The notes: generated from the letters alone by a model not told the origin. Shown: positions 17,568 through 26,767, counted from the first letter of the stretch. The stretch: 64,000 nucleotides of DNA from Deltaproteobacteria bacterium (GCA_018266075.1 JAFEBB010000034.1:1-64000), one strand, 5' to 3'. A program made the numbers and translations.

Positions 17568-18571
17568 CCAGCGGCCTCCTGCTTGACCTGCGGCTTGGTA
17601 CCCTTGTCCGGCTTGTCGCCCGTGTCGCCGTCCGTGGCGGCGGCTGCGGCGGGCTTGGGCGCGGGCGGTGCGGCGGTGACCGAGTGCTCCTCGGTCGCGT
17701 CCAGGCCCGCGGCGCTCGCCTTCACCGACACGCTCGACTCACCCTCGGGCAGGGTGAGCTTGATGCTGAAGCTGCCATTCTTCTTCACCTGCGCGGCGAC
17801 GTCGTTCACGGTGACGGTGGCGCCGGGCGTGACCTGGCCCTTGAGCGTCCAGCTGGTGCTCACCGTGCCCGCAGGCCACTTGATGGTCATCTTCGGCGGC
17901 ACGGGCGCGGGCGGGGGCGCGTCATCGGGCTTGGGCGCCTCGGGCTTGGCGGCCTCGGGCGCGGGCTTCTCTGCGACCGGCTTGGCGGGCTTCGCGGGCT
18001 CCGGATCCACCGCGGCCACCTCGACGGGCTTCGTCGGCTTGGCCTTCTCGGGCTTGGCGTCGGCGGCGGGCGCGTCGGCGAGGGCGTCGTTCTTGCCCAG
18101 CTCGATGGACTTGCCCGCGGCCAGCTCCTGCTTGGAGCCGTTGAGCGCGAGCTGCACCGCGCCCTCGCGGCTGGTGACGCGCGTCTTGGAGCCCACCAGC
18201 GCCACCTCGAACCTGCCGCTGCCCGAGGCGGAGAGCCCGCTGGGCGCCTCGACGACGAGCGCCTTGCCCGAGGCCGCAGCCTGGACCGACCCGGACTCGA
18301 GGGAGATCTTGTCGTCGGCGAGCTTGGCGCGCGCGACGCCGTCGAGGTCGACGGTGCCCGCGGCGGTCTTGAACGTCGCGTGTGACTTGGCGCCCACGGA
18401 GAGCGTGCCGGCGCCGAGCTTCTCGCCCGGGAGGATGCCCACGCCCTTGTCGCTGCCGTCGGTGAGGACCTCGACGCGGCCGTGGCCGTCCTGCATCACC
18501 ACCTCGGCCCGGACGGGCGAGGCCGCGCAGAGGGCCATGGCCCCGGCGCTGGCGAGAAGCGAATGACGCAT
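17558..18571 (-). CDS. FecR-domain exported protein
   Basis: 337 residues from the ATG at 18571, chosen because GAGGG lies upstream and the N-terminus is then a clean signal peptide (MRHSLLASAGAMALCAASPVRA). Residues about 23-170 match a FecR-like domain (GHGRVEVLTDGSDKGVGILPGEKLGAGTLSVGAKSHATF, ending SREGAVQLALNG). A Pro/Ala/Lys linker of about 60 residues follows, then an Ig-like domain with GQVTPGATVTVND. There is no nearby ECF sigma factor, so this is a structural rather than a signalling use of FecR, as often seen in exported proteins. Its stop overlaps the start of the barrel gene. Confidence 0.8.
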   Translation of the reverse strand: MRHSLLASAGAMALCAASPVRAEVVMQDGHGRVEVLTDGSDKGVGILPGEKLGAGTLSVGAKSHATFKTAAGTVDLDGVARAKLADDKISLESGSVQAAASGKALVVEAPSGLSASGSGRFEVALVGSKTRVTSREGAVQLALNGSKQELAAGKSIELGKNDALADAPAADAKPEKAKPTKPVEVAAVDPEPAKPAKPVAEKPAPEAAKPEAPKPDDAPPPAPVPPKMTIKWPAGTVSTSWTLKGQVTPGATVTVNDVAAQVKKNGSFSIKLTLPEGESSVSVKASAAGLDATEEHSVTAAPPAPKPAAAAATDGDTGDKPDKGTKPQVKQEAAGWE

Positions 18572-18671
18572 GGGAACGACCCTCATCGCGAAGCGGACCC
18601 GCGATGCATCCGCAGATTCGGAGTCTAAAGAGTTGCCGAGCAAGCGTCCATCAACGGCCAGTGAGGCTGCA

Positions 18672-20411
18672 CTACTTCACGGGCACGGGCACGTAGAGCT
18701 CGAGCGTGTTGAGCACGGTGAACTTGCCGGAATCCTCGTTCACGCCGCCGGCGATCAACACCGATCCATCGTTGAGGACGGTGCAGGTGTGGAGGAAGCG
18801 GCCCTGCAGCATGCTCGGCAGATCCGTCTCCACCTTGGCCTGCGCGCTGCTCGACGGGCCCGTGGTCCTGGTGGGCGCGTTGTAGGTGTAGCTCGACTCC
18901 GAGTAGAGATCGGCCAGGTTCGAGGTCTGGGTGGCGCTGGTCTGGCCGCCCGCGACGAGCACGCGGCCATCGGCGAGCGCGGCGGCGCACGGGTCGTTTC
19001 GACCGCGGCCGGGCGTGGCGAGCGGGAGTTGGGTCGAGCTCACCGTGGAGTCCACGACCGCTGCGGTCTGCATCAAGCCGCCGTCGGGACCGGTGCCGCC
19101 GGCGATGACCATCAGGTGTTGCTCCGCGCCGAGCACCGCGGCCGCCGCGTGCGAGCGGTACAGGCCCATGCCGGCGTCGGCCTCGTAGAGCGGCTGGGCG
19201 AGCATGTTCATCACGCTGGTCGGGTTGCCGTTCGAGTCTGAGATGTTCGAGTACTGGAAGAAGATGATCGGCGGATCCGCCAGGCCGGCGTCGAGCACGT
19301 CGCCGCCAACCACCGCGAGCGCAGAGTTGCCGAGCACGGCCGCCGAGCGCGCGTTCTCGCGGTAGATGTCCACCGGCGCGCCGTAGATGTCGGTGATGCC
19401 GTGGAACTGACCGGTCGCAGGATCGAGCCAGATGGGATCGTCGGCGAGCACCGCCTGGCGGAAGCCGCCGCCGAGATCCTGATAGTCGATGCCGCCGACG
19501 ACGATGGCGCGGCCGCTGCTGTCCGCGGCGGAGGTGTGGCGGCTTCGGCTGATCGCGCCGCTCGAGCCGCCGTCGACGTAGCTGTAGCTCATGTAGCCCG
19601 CCTGCCAACTGTCGCCGCCGGGCGAGTAGAGCATGGTGTTGGGCCGTGCCTGCGGGTTCGCGCCCGAGCCGACCTCGCCGCCGCTCACGAACACCGTGCC
19701 GTCTTGGAGCAGCGCCGCAGCCTGGAAGGCGGTGTCGTCGTCGTGCACGCCGCCGTCGGTGTCGACGTACGTCATCGCCGAGACGGCCGTGCTCGTGTTC
19801 GTGGCCGGGTCGAAGATCTCCGCGTCGTTGCGGAAGACCCAGTTCGTCGAGTCCGAGGCGACGGGGTAGCTCGTGCTCGTGTTGGGCTTGAGCGAGAACC
19901 CGCCGGTGAAGAGCACGCGGCCGTCGTTGAGCAGCGTGGCGGTGTGGCCCGCGCGCGGCGTGGTCAGCGTGGCGCACTTGGTCGCGTCGGCGGTGGTGGA
20001 GACGCCGATGAACTCGCCCGCCGGCTTGAGCAGCACCGTCACCTGCACCTTCTGGCTCGGATCCGTGGGCACCGTGAAGGGCACGCTCTGGCCAAAGGCG
20101 AGCGGCGTGGCGCTGGTGCCGCTGGGGTCGCCCTTGTAGCCGGTGATGGCCAACACGCGGTTGCTGCCCGGCGGGATCGCGTCGAGCTCGATGGCGCCGG
20201 GCGCGGCGATCTTGGTGATGGGATCGAAGTCCGCGCCGCTGATGACGACCTTGTAGTGGTCCACGCCGTCGGAGGCGGTGGCCGTGACGGCCGTGCTTCC
20301 GGTGGGCGTGCAGCGCTTGGTCAGCACCGTGACACCAATGCTCACCACGCGGCTCGAGCAAGCGACGAGCGGGAGCAAGGCAATGGCGGCGAGGCTGCGA
20401 AGACGGATCAT
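18672..20411 (-). CDS. kelch-like beta-propeller lipoprotein
   Basis: 579 residues, lipoprotein signal with lipobox LVAC (Cys18). After an N-terminal beta domain (about 20-140) come kelch-type repeats with the recurring pattern hydrophobic-LxDGRVLxxGG: LTTPRAGHTATLLNDGRVLFTGG, ALLQDGTVFVSGGE, CAAALADGRVLVAGGQ and FLHTCTVLNDGSVLIAGG. Such repeats build a propeller that binds proteins or glycans. The start overlaps the stop of the upstream PEGA/TPR gene in ATGA. A gap of 100 bases separates it from the FecR-like gene downstream. Confidence 0.85.
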   Translation of the reverse strand: MIRLRSLAAIALLPLVACSSRVVSIGVTVLTKRCTPTGSTAVTATASDGVDHYKVVISGADFDPITKIAAPGAIELDAIPPGSNRVLAITGYKGDPSGTSATPLAFGQSVPFTVPTDPSQKVQVTVLLKPAGEFIGVSTTADATKCATLTTPRAGHTATLLNDGRVLFTGGFSLKPNTSTSYPVASDSTNWVFRNDAEIFDPATNTSTAVSAMTYVDTDGGVHDDDTAFQAAALLQDGTVFVSGGEVGSGANPQARPNTMLYSPGGDSWQAGYMSYSYVDGGSSGAISRSRHTSAADSSGRAIVVGGIDYQDLGGGFRQAVLADDPIWLDPATGQFHGITDIYGAPVDIYRENARSAAVLGNSALAVVGGDVLDAGLADPPIIFFQYSNISDSNGNPTSVMNMLAQPLYEADAGMGLYRSHAAAAVLGAEQHLMVIAGGTGPDGGLMQTAAVVDSTVSSTQLPLATPGRGRNDPCAAALADGRVLVAGGQTSATQTSNLADLYSESSYTYNAPTRTTGPSSSAQAKVETDLPSMLQGRFLHTCTVLNDGSVLIAGGVNEDSGKFTVLNTLELYVPVPVK

Positions 20412-21904
20412 TGGAAGTTGAGCGAGGCCGAGCCGGTCACAGGTGTCGAGTTGTGGTTGACGACGACGATGGTGGTGACCGCCGCGCCCGCGAGGATCGC
20501 CGCGCCGATGCCGATGCCCACGTAGAGCATGGTGTGCGGTGTCTCGTCGTCGCCGGTGTGCTTGGTCACCTCGCCCTCGTGCGAGGTGAGCTCGCCGGCG
20601 GGCTTCTCCTCGTGCGCCGGCACCTGGGTGAGATCGGGCTTCTTCTCCTCGCGCGGCTCGCGCTGCTGCACCACGACGATCTTGGGCTGGTCGTCGTCGG
20701 AGGCCTTCACCACCGGGGTCTTCTCGTGCTTGGGCTCCTCGTGCTTCTCCACGACGGCCACCGCCGCCGGCGCGTTGAGCTCCGAGGTCACCTGCGCGGG
20801 CATCGACTCGCCCGGCCGCGGGAAGGCCTTCACGACCTTCGCCACTTCGTCGGCGACCTTGTTGGTCTCGATGCCCGCTGAGACGAGATCGGCGTCGAAG
20901 TGCGCCGGGTGCAGCGCCGTCGCGCCCTTGGTGCGCGCGCTGTAGAGGTGCGCCGCGAGTCCCACGCCGTCAGCCGTCTTGTAGAGCCCGCCGAAGAGCA
21001 CGAAGTCCGCGCCCTGATCCGCGGCGAGGTGGCCCAGCGCGCCGAGCAGCGCGCGGTCGATCTTATTGCCCTGCAGCGGCGCGAGCTCGGGGATGCTCAC
21101 CGCGGCCACGCTGGGTGCATGCGCGGCGCCACTCGCGGGGATGGCCACGGTGTTCGCGCCCTCGTTCACGGTGAGCTTGAGGCCCCAGATGGTGCCGTCG
21201 CCGCGGGTGACGCGGACGAAGTGCATGCCCGCCGGAAGATCCGCGCTGGTGGGAGAGGCGCCGTAGGGCTTGGCGTCGATCTCCACCTGGCCCTCGCCGG
21301 TCACCGCGACCTTGCCCATGGGCCCGCTGGTGACGCGCTTGCGCGCATCGTTGAAGGCGGTCTTGAAGACGGGCGGATAGTTGCCGGCGAGCTTGGCGTC
21401 GGGGTTGGTGCGGACGGCGTTCTCGAGCGCCTCGCCGGCCTTGTCGTTGTCGCCGAGTCGCGAGTACGCGACGCCGAGCTGGATGTACGCCTCGCGCAGC
21501 TTCTTCACGTCCACCTGGCTGGCGAAGCTCTCGTAGTCCTCGAGGCCGGCCTCGATGGCCTGGGCGCCGGGCTTGAGCTTGAGGCGCTTCACCATGCCCT
21601 CGCCCTTCTCGATCTGGGCGAGCGCGTTCTTGGCGCCGTCGCTGGGTTCGGCCGCAGCGGCGGCGGGCGCGGGAGCCGGCGGGGTGACGAGGAGGAGGCC
21701 GTCCTCGGAGTGGATCTCGTCGGCGACGATGTCCGTGACCTTGGGGCCGAGCGCGTCGGGGACGCCGCTCTGGACCACCAGGAAGGGGACGACGAGGACC
21801 TTCACGGCGTCGTCGGCGTGCGCCACGGGGACGACGGGGACGCCCGACGCTGCCAGAGCAGCCAGGAAAGTCGCCAAAGGACGCAGGTGCGGACGTGCGA
21901 CCAT
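20408..21904 (-). CDS. exported TPR/PEGA-domain protein with C-terminal membrane anchor
   Basis: 498 residues. Signal peptide about 1-30 (ending VAHA), a VKVLVVPFLVV strand as in FlgO/TolB-like folds, a helical TPR-like part (about 95-180, with LREAYIQLGVAYSRLGDNDKAGEALENAVR), a PEGA-like domain (about 195-265, GQVEIDAKPYGASPTSADLPAGMHFVRV) and an unassigned domain (about 270-370). A charged Glu/Lys-rich linker precedes one transmembrane segment (about 462-484) and a short tail. Its architecture is shared with the two genes at 42265 and 43908. It opens the five-gene surface cluster; a weak promoter candidate lies at 21957-21986. Confidence 0.78.
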   Translation of the reverse strand: MVARPHLRPLATFLAALAASGVPVVPVAHADDAVKVLVVPFLVVQSGVPDALGPKVTDIVADEIHSEDGLLLVTPPAPAPAAAAAEPSDGAKNALAQIEKGEGMVKRLKLKPGAQAIEAGLEDYESFASQVDVKKLREAYIQLGVAYSRLGDNDKAGEALENAVRTNPDAKLAGNYPPVFKTAFNDARKRVTSGPMGKVAVTGEGQVEIDAKPYGASPTSADLPAGMHFVRVTRGDGTIWGLKLTVNEGANTVAIPASGAAHAPSVAAVSIPELAPLQGNKIDRALLGALGHLAADQGADFVLFGGLYKTADGVGLAAHLYSARTKGATALHPAHFDADLVSAGIETNKVADEVAKVVKAFPRPGESMPAQVTSELNAPAAVAVVEKHEEPKHEKTPVVKASDDDQPKIVVVQQREPREEKKPDLTQVPAHEEKPAGELTSHEGEVTKHTGDDETPHTMLYVGIGIGAAILAGAAVTTIVVVNHNSTPVTGSASLNFQ

Positions 21905-21956
21905 GATTCACCCACCCGCGCGGATTTCCTGGGCTCAGGGACCGCGCGGAGGGTGC

Positions 21957-21986
21957 ACCGTAGCCCAGCTTGCTTGCCAGATCCAA
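21957..21986 (-). promoter_or_regulatory. candidate promoter of the surface-protein cluster
   Basis: On the minus strand TTGGAT (21986-21981) is followed after 18 bases by TACGGT (21962-21957). It lies 53 bases before the first start codon of the cluster. Fair match to a sigma-70 pattern, nothing more. Confidence 0.3.
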
Positions 21987-22061
21987 ACCTTGAACGTCTG
22001 GAAGAGGCTCAGGGTCTGAAGAAGATCCGCGTCGTATCCGCATTCCACACACGGAGCCCAC

Positions 22062-22658
22062 GTGCTTCCCACGAAGATCCTCTTGGTCGATCGCACCGCC
22101 GAGCTCGTCGATGCGTGGCGCGCCTCGTTCGCCGGCGTCTCCAGCGTCTCGGCGCACCACGGCGACTTCTTCGCGCGCCCCGCCAACGCAATGGTGAGCC
22201 CCGCGAACAGCTTCGGCTTCATGGACGGCGGGCTCGACCTGGCCATTCGCGATCGCCTCGGCGCGCAGGTGCAGGCCAACGTCCAGGCCGCGATCGAGGA
22301 CCAGTTTCACGGCGAGCTTCCGGTCGGGATGGCGGTGGTGGTCGAGAGTGGCGTGAAGGATTGGCCGTACGTGGTCGCCGCGCCGACCATGCGCGTGCCC
22401 GAGAACGTGAACCACATGCTCAATGCCTATCTCGCGTTTCGCGCGATTCTTCTCGCCGTGCGGCGCTTCAACCTCGACGCAGGACGCGCGGTGATCCAAA
22501 GCGTCGTGTGCCCGGGGCTCGGGACTGGAATCGGCGCGCTCGAACCGGAGCGCTGCGCCACACAGATGAAGATGGCGCTGGACTCCGTCGCCCGCGGGCC
22601 AGCCGTGCCGTCGATTCCCGAGATCCACCCGCTGCATCGGGCGCTGCGGTCGAGCTGA
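22062..22658 (+). CDS. macro-domain (ADP-ribose-binding) protein
   Basis: 198 residues from a GTG with GGAG five bases upstream. It is a stand-alone macro domain: DFFARPANAMVSPANSFGFMDGGLDLAI carries the ligand-loop Asn and the GG of the ADP-ribose pocket, and QSVVCPGLGTGIGALEPERCATQM is the second loop. Macro domains bind or hydrolyse ADP-ribose and its O-acetyl esters, or remove ADP-ribose from proteins. Which of these applies cannot be told. It is convergent with the condensation-fold gene, with 22 bases between the stops. Confidence 0.9.
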   Translation: MLPTKILLVDRTAELVDAWRASFAGVSSVSAHHGDFFARPANAMVSPANSFGFMDGGLDLAIRDRLGAQVQANVQAAIEDQFHGELPVGMAVVVESGVKDWPYVVAAPTMRVPENVNHMLNAYLAFRAILLAVRRFNLDAGRAVIQSVVCPGLGTGIGALEPERCATQMKMALDSVARGPAVPSIPEIHPLHRALRSS

Positions 22659-22680
22659 GTGGACCGCTCCGGCTGGGCCG

Positions 22681-24015
22681 TCACGCCGCCGCTTCGCTCT
22701 TCGGCTCACTCGTCGCCATCGCGCCCACCGCGCGCTCGAGCCGGGTCACCGCATCCTCCGCGAGCGCGCGCGCGTGCTCGGGGCTCAGCGACGGATCCGT
22801 GTACACGAAGTTCCAGAACAGCCGCCCGTGCAGCGAGGTCGCGGTCGAGAGCCACACGCCGAGCGCCGACGGACAGGTCAGAAAGTGCGCCTCGGCAATC
22901 TGCAGATCGCCAAAGCGCGTCTCGATGCCGAGCCGCCCGAGGTTGGTGAGCCCGCTCGTGGCCGGGAGCGCCTTCTCCCAGCGCGCGGCCATCTTCTCTT
23001 TCGGAGCAGCAGCACCGCCGAGCGCCGCGAAGACCACCGACATCGCGCGCAGCGCGGCCCACACGAAGCCGCGCGCCTTGTCGAGCACCGTCGACGCGCG
23101 AATCGCGCGCGCCAGCGACCAGAAGTCATCCGAAGGCCGCACCGCGCCGCCCCACGCCAGCATGGAGACGAACATGCCCAGCTCTTCGCCCACCGGCGGG
23201 GTGAGCTCCGTGCGCAGGTTCACCGGCGAGCCGAAGCCCACGCGCACCGGCTTTCCCGCGCGGCCAAGCTCGGTGTCGGCGACGGTGGCGAGCATGATCG
23301 CCGCGGCCAAAGCGCCGTGAACGGTGGTCTGCTCCGCGCGCGCCCGCTCGGCGAGCCGTGCGGCGAGCTCGGCTTCGAGCACCTTGGGAATCACGCGCGA
23401 GCGGCGCTGGTGCGCGAGCGCCGGGCTGTCGCGACGCGCGCCCACCGGGACGCCGTGCCGCAACGAGAGCCAGAGCTCGCGCAGGCCGAAGCGAAGCAGC
23501 CCGAGAAAGCCCCCGAAGCCGCGCTCCGGCGCCGGAAATCGCTCGTCGACGCCAACCACGTCCGGCAGCTGCTCGAGCGCCTGGCCCGACGCGGCCTGGA
23601 CGATGTCGCGCAGCAGGTACACGCCCGACCAGCCGTCGCCGACCGAGTGGTGGAAGTTGAGAATCAGCGTGTGATCGTCGGCGGCGTGCTGCACGTGAAC
23701 GACGCGCACCAGCGGCCCGGTGCTCGCGGAGATGGGCTCGTTCACCTCGCGCTCGGCATCGGGGATCCACTCCGCGCCGGAGACGAAGCGCACGCCCGGA
23801 ATCGCGCCGCCCTCGCGAAACCACGGGTTGCCGAGTGCGTCGAGCTCGATGCGCGAACGCAGGAACATGTGCCGCTTCGCCGCCGCCTCGACGCCCTGCT
23901 GCACACGCTCCAGCGTGAGCGGCCCGCGCACCCGACCGACGGTGGAGAAGTTGAGCGTGGAGAGCTTGTCGAGGTGGAACATCGCGCGCTCGGTCGCGCT
24001 CAGCGGGCGTTCCAT
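22681..24015 (-). CDS. condensation-domain-fold acyltransferase (PapA5 / WS-DGAT-like)
   Basis: 444 residues, a complete stand-alone member of the chloramphenicol acetyltransferase/condensation superfamily. The active-site motif HHSVGDG (His122-His123-x3-Asp127-Gly128) is intact. The second half contains the FGSPVNLRTEL region that faces the acceptor tunnel. No carrier protein, NRPS or PKS gene is nearby, so the acyl donor could be acyl-CoA. Possible roles are lipid or wax esterification. AGGATA (24022-24027; TATCCT on the coding strand) lies only six bases before the ATG. Divergent from the FIST gene. Confidence 0.85.
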   Translation of the reverse strand: MERPLSATERAMFHLDKLSTLNFSTVGRVRGPLTLERVQQGVEAAAKRHMFLRSRIELDALGNPWFREGGAIPGVRFVSGAEWIPDAEREVNEPISASTGPLVRVVHVQHAADDHTLILNFHHSVGDGWSGVYLLRDIVQAASGQALEQLPDVVGVDERFPAPERGFGGFLGLLRFGLRELWLSLRHGVPVGARRDSPALAHQRRSRVIPKVLEAELAARLAERARAEQTTVHGALAAAIMLATVADTELGRAGKPVRVGFGSPVNLRTELTPPVGEELGMFVSMLAWGGAVRPSDDFWSLARAIRASTVLDKARGFVWAALRAMSVVFAALGGAAAPKEKMAARWEKALPATSGLTNLGRLGIETRFGDLQIAEAHFLTCPSALGVWLSTATSLHGRLFWNFVYTDPSLSPEHARALAEDAVTRLERAVGAMATSEPKSEAAA

Positions 24016-24132
24016 GGCGGCAGGATACCGCCGATGGGCACAAGAGGCTTCAGGCCCGGCGCGAACGCAGGCCGCTCCGCGCCCACAACGCTCGAAGCGG
24101 CTGCTCGCGTCGCGACTATGATGATCGAATCC

Positions 24133-25350
24133 ATGGCAGGGGACTTCGTGCGCGCAGGGGTCGGGCAGAGCACCAACCGCAAGCCGGAGCTGGCAGGCCG
24201 CGAGGCCGCGGAGCGCGCGGTGGCCCAGCTCGCAGGCCAGGTCCCGAAGCTGGTCCTGGTCTTCGCCACCGCCGGCTACGACCAGGCGCCGCTCCTGGCC
24301 GCCGTGCGCGCGGTGACGGGGGACGCTCCGCTCTCGGGCTGCTCGGGCTCCGGGGTGATCACCCAGCTCGGCTCCGACGAGCGCAGCCACGTGGTGGGGG
24401 TGATGGCCCTGACGGGCGACAGGCTCCGCGGTGCCGCGCTGCTCGCCCCAGGCACCAGCGCCGACTCCCGCGCCGCCGGCCGCGAGCTGGCCCGCCAGGT
24501 GCGCGCACTCGCCCTCGGCGAGGAGCGGGCCCTGCTCGTCTTCCCCGACGGCCTCACCACCAACTCCACCGAGCTCCTCGCCGGGCTCCGCGCGGACCTC
24601 TCCCTGCCCTGCGCGGTGGTGGGCGGCTGCGCCGGCGACGCCTTCACCCTGGATCGCACCTACCAGTACCGGGGCGCCGAGGTGATCTCCGGCGGGGTGG
24701 CGGCGCTGCTCCTCGCCGGCGATCTGCGGATGGAGATCGACGTCAGCCATGGCTGCGAGCCCCTCGGGGTGGAGCAGACCATCACCAAGGCCGAGGGCGG
24801 CTGGGTGCAGGAGATCGGCGGCCGGCCCGCGTGGAGCTTCTTCAAGGAGTTCCTCGAGCCCGGCGCCGAGGACCTCGACGCCCTGAACATCGCCTACCTC
24901 TGCCTCGCCGAGCGGCTGCCGGCCGAGCTGCGAAGCGCCTACGGCGAGTTCATCATCCGGGTGCCGCTGAGCCTGCAGAGGGAGACCGGCGCGCTGTTCT
25001 TTCCCGGCGGGCTGCAGACCGGGACCGGGGTGCACGTGGCGCTCCGGCGGCGGGAGGAGGTGGCCCGGCGCGCGGTGGAGTCGGCCCAGCGACTGGTCGC
25101 GCGGCAAGGCCCGGCCCGGCCGACCGCGGTGCTGCAGTTCGATTGCGTGGGCCGCGGGCGCCTGCTCTTTGGCGAGCGGACCACGCCGGAGCTGATCGAG
25201 CCGCTGCAGCAGGCCCTGGGACGCGAGCTGCCCTGGCTCGGGGTGCACACCTACGGCGAGATCGCCCCGGTGTCCGGGCAGACCTACTTCCACAACTTCA
25301 CCGGGGTCCTCTGCGCGCTGTACGAAGGTTCCGGCGAGGCCGGCCGATGA
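24133..25350 (+). CDS. FIST-domain sensor protein
   Basis: 405 residues. The N-terminal FIST_N domain (about 5-205) includes LVLVFATAGYDQAPLL, PLSGCSGSGVI and VVGGCAGDAF; the C-terminal FIST_C domain (about 225-390) includes FIIRVPLSLQRETGALFF and VLQFDCVGRGRLLFG. FIST proteins are soluble small-molecule sensors; in the NosP type they bind haem and NO and control a co-encoded histidine kinase. ATGs at 24118 and 24121 are also in frame, but TATGAT at 24117-24122 looks like a -10 and covers them, so I prefer 24133. The stop overlaps the start of the histidine kinase gene in ATGA. Confidence 0.9.
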   Translation: MAGDFVRAGVGQSTNRKPELAGREAAERAVAQLAGQVPKLVLVFATAGYDQAPLLAAVRAVTGDAPLSGCSGSGVITQLGSDERSHVVGVMALTGDRLRGAALLAPGTSADSRAAGRELARQVRALALGEERALLVFPDGLTTNSTELLAGLRADLSLPCAVVGGCAGDAFTLDRTYQYRGAEVISGGVAALLLAGDLRMEIDVSHGCEPLGVEQTITKAEGGWVQEIGGRPAWSFFKEFLEPGAEDLDALNIAYLCLAERLPAELRSAYGEFIIRVPLSLQRETGALFFPGGLQTGTGVHVALRRREEVARRAVESAQRLVARQGPARPTAVLQFDCVGRGRLLFGERTTPELIEPLQQALGRELPWLGVHTYGEIAPVSGQTYFHNFTGVLCALYEGSGEAGR

Positions 25351-26762
25351 GCGAGGGTGGCGCGGACCGCCCGCGCAACCTCCACGAGCAGGTCAAGCGG
25401 CTGGTGCGGACCGAGCGGGAGCTGTTCCTCTCCCAGCGGGCCATGGAGGCCCAGCTCCGGCGGGTGCGGCTGCTCAACGGCTACGCCCTGGCCACCGGCG
25501 CCGCCTCCAGCTCCGCGGAGATCCTCCGGCTGGCCCTGGTGCTGTTCACCGAGCTCTTCTCCTTCGAGCAGGGGCTGGCGGTGCTCGAAGCGCAGGGGCG
25601 GCTGCGGCCGGTGGCCTGTCATGCCGTGAGCGGCCTGGAGGAGCGCAGCGGCGAGCGGCTGGCCCAGCTGGAGCCGCTGCCGGTGGAGGTCGCCCAGGGG
25701 CTGCGCGGCCCGTGGTTCGCGGGCAGAAGCGGGAGCAACCCGGGCACCGAGCGGGCTGGGGCGCTGCTGGAGCAGCTCGAGGAGCTCTTCCAGCCCGGGA
25801 GCCCGACGCCGGGCTTCTCCCTGGTGCTGCCGCTGCGGCAGCGCCCCGGGACGCTGGAGGGCGCCCTGCTGCTCCGGCGCCTCTCGCGGGTGGTCCCGGT
25901 GGAGCAGCCCATGCCCACCGAGGCCGACCGCGACTTCCTGGAGGTGACCGGCCAGCAGATCTCCGCGGCGGTGGCCAACGCGCGGCTGGTGGGCGACCTG
26001 CGCGAGAGCTACGCCCAGCTCGCCGCGGCGCAGGCGGGCCTGGTGCAGAAGGAGCGGCTGGCGGCGGTGGGCGAGCTGGCGGCGCAGATCGCCCATGAGG
26101 TGCGCAACCCGCTGGGAGCCATCTTCAACTCCCTCAGCCGGCTGCGGAAGCTCACCGAGCAGGCCGAGGCGGGGCAGCTGCTGGACATCATGGACGAGGA
26201 GGCCCAGCGCCTGGACCGGATGGTGGAGGACCTGCTGGATTTCGCCCGGCCCAACGCCCCCCGCCTTCGCCCGGAGAACCTGGGAGCCATCGTCCGCAGC
26301 GCCCTGGAGGGCGCGAGGCGGGCGGCGAGGCTGGATGGGGTGGAGATCACCCTGGATGTCGACGAGGACCTCCCGCTGCTGCAGCTGGACGCGCGGATGA
26401 TCCGGCAGGCCCTGCTCAACCTGCTGGTGAACGCGGCCCAGGCCATGGCCGGCGGCGGGCGGTTGGCGGTGCGCGCCGTGCTCGAGCGCAGCGAAGGGCG
26501 GCTCCTGGCGCGGGTGGACGTGTCCGACACCGGTTCCGGCGTGGCTGGGGAGGCCGCCGACCGGCTCTTCGAGCCCTTCTTCACCACCAAGGCCACGGGG
26601 ACGGGGCTGGGGCTGGCGGTGGTGCGCCGCTTCGTCGAGGCCCACCGGGGGCGGGCCAGCTTCCGCTCCGCGCCCGGGCAGGGCAGCACCTTCAGCCTCC
26701 GCCTGCCGGTGGAGGTCGCCGCGCCGGAATCGGAGTCGCCCACCCAGGGCAGCAGCGTCTGA
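25347..26762 (+). CDS. soluble GAF-type sensor histidine kinase, partner of FIST protein
   Basis: 471 residues without membrane segments. An N-terminal coiled coil (about 10-45) leads into a GAF-like domain (about 50-215). HisKA carries His250 (IAHEVRNPLGAI). A HATPase_c domain follows with the N box (NLLVNAAQAM), DTGSGV, FFTTKATGTGLGLAVV. It is coupled by ATGA overlap to the FIST gene, so the FIST protein most likely sets its activity. No response regulator gene is adjacent. It ends five bases before the end of hisG on the other strand. Confidence 0.93.
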   Translation: MSEGGADRPRNLHEQVKRLVRTERELFLSQRAMEAQLRRVRLLNGYALATGAASSSAEILRLALVLFTELFSFEQGLAVLEAQGRLRPVACHAVSGLEERSGERLAQLEPLPVEVAQGLRGPWFAGRSGSNPGTERAGALLEQLEELFQPGSPTPGFSLVLPLRQRPGTLEGALLLRRLSRVVPVEQPMPTEADRDFLEVTGQQISAAVANARLVGDLRESYAQLAAAQAGLVQKERLAAVGELAAQIAHEVRNPLGAIFNSLSRLRKLTEQAEAGQLLDIMDEEAQRLDRMVEDLLDFARPNAPRLRPENLGAIVRSALEGARRAARLDGVEITLDVDEDLPLLQLDARMIRQALLNLLVNAAQAMAGGGRLAVRAVLERSEGRLLARVDVSDTGSGVAGEAADRLFEPFFTTKATGTGLGLAVVRRFVEAHRGRASFRSAPGQGSTFSLRLPVEVAAPESESPTQGSSV

Positions 26763-26767
26763 AGAGG

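Noticed and set aside
12756-18566. A 1936-codon open frame on the plus strand
   Set aside because: It is antisense to several real genes. Its translation is Arg/Ala/Gly/Val-rich without domains, as expected in GC-rich DNA. The minus-strand genes there have signal peptides, ribosome sites and known folds. The same holds for the long plus-strand frame at 5686-8475.
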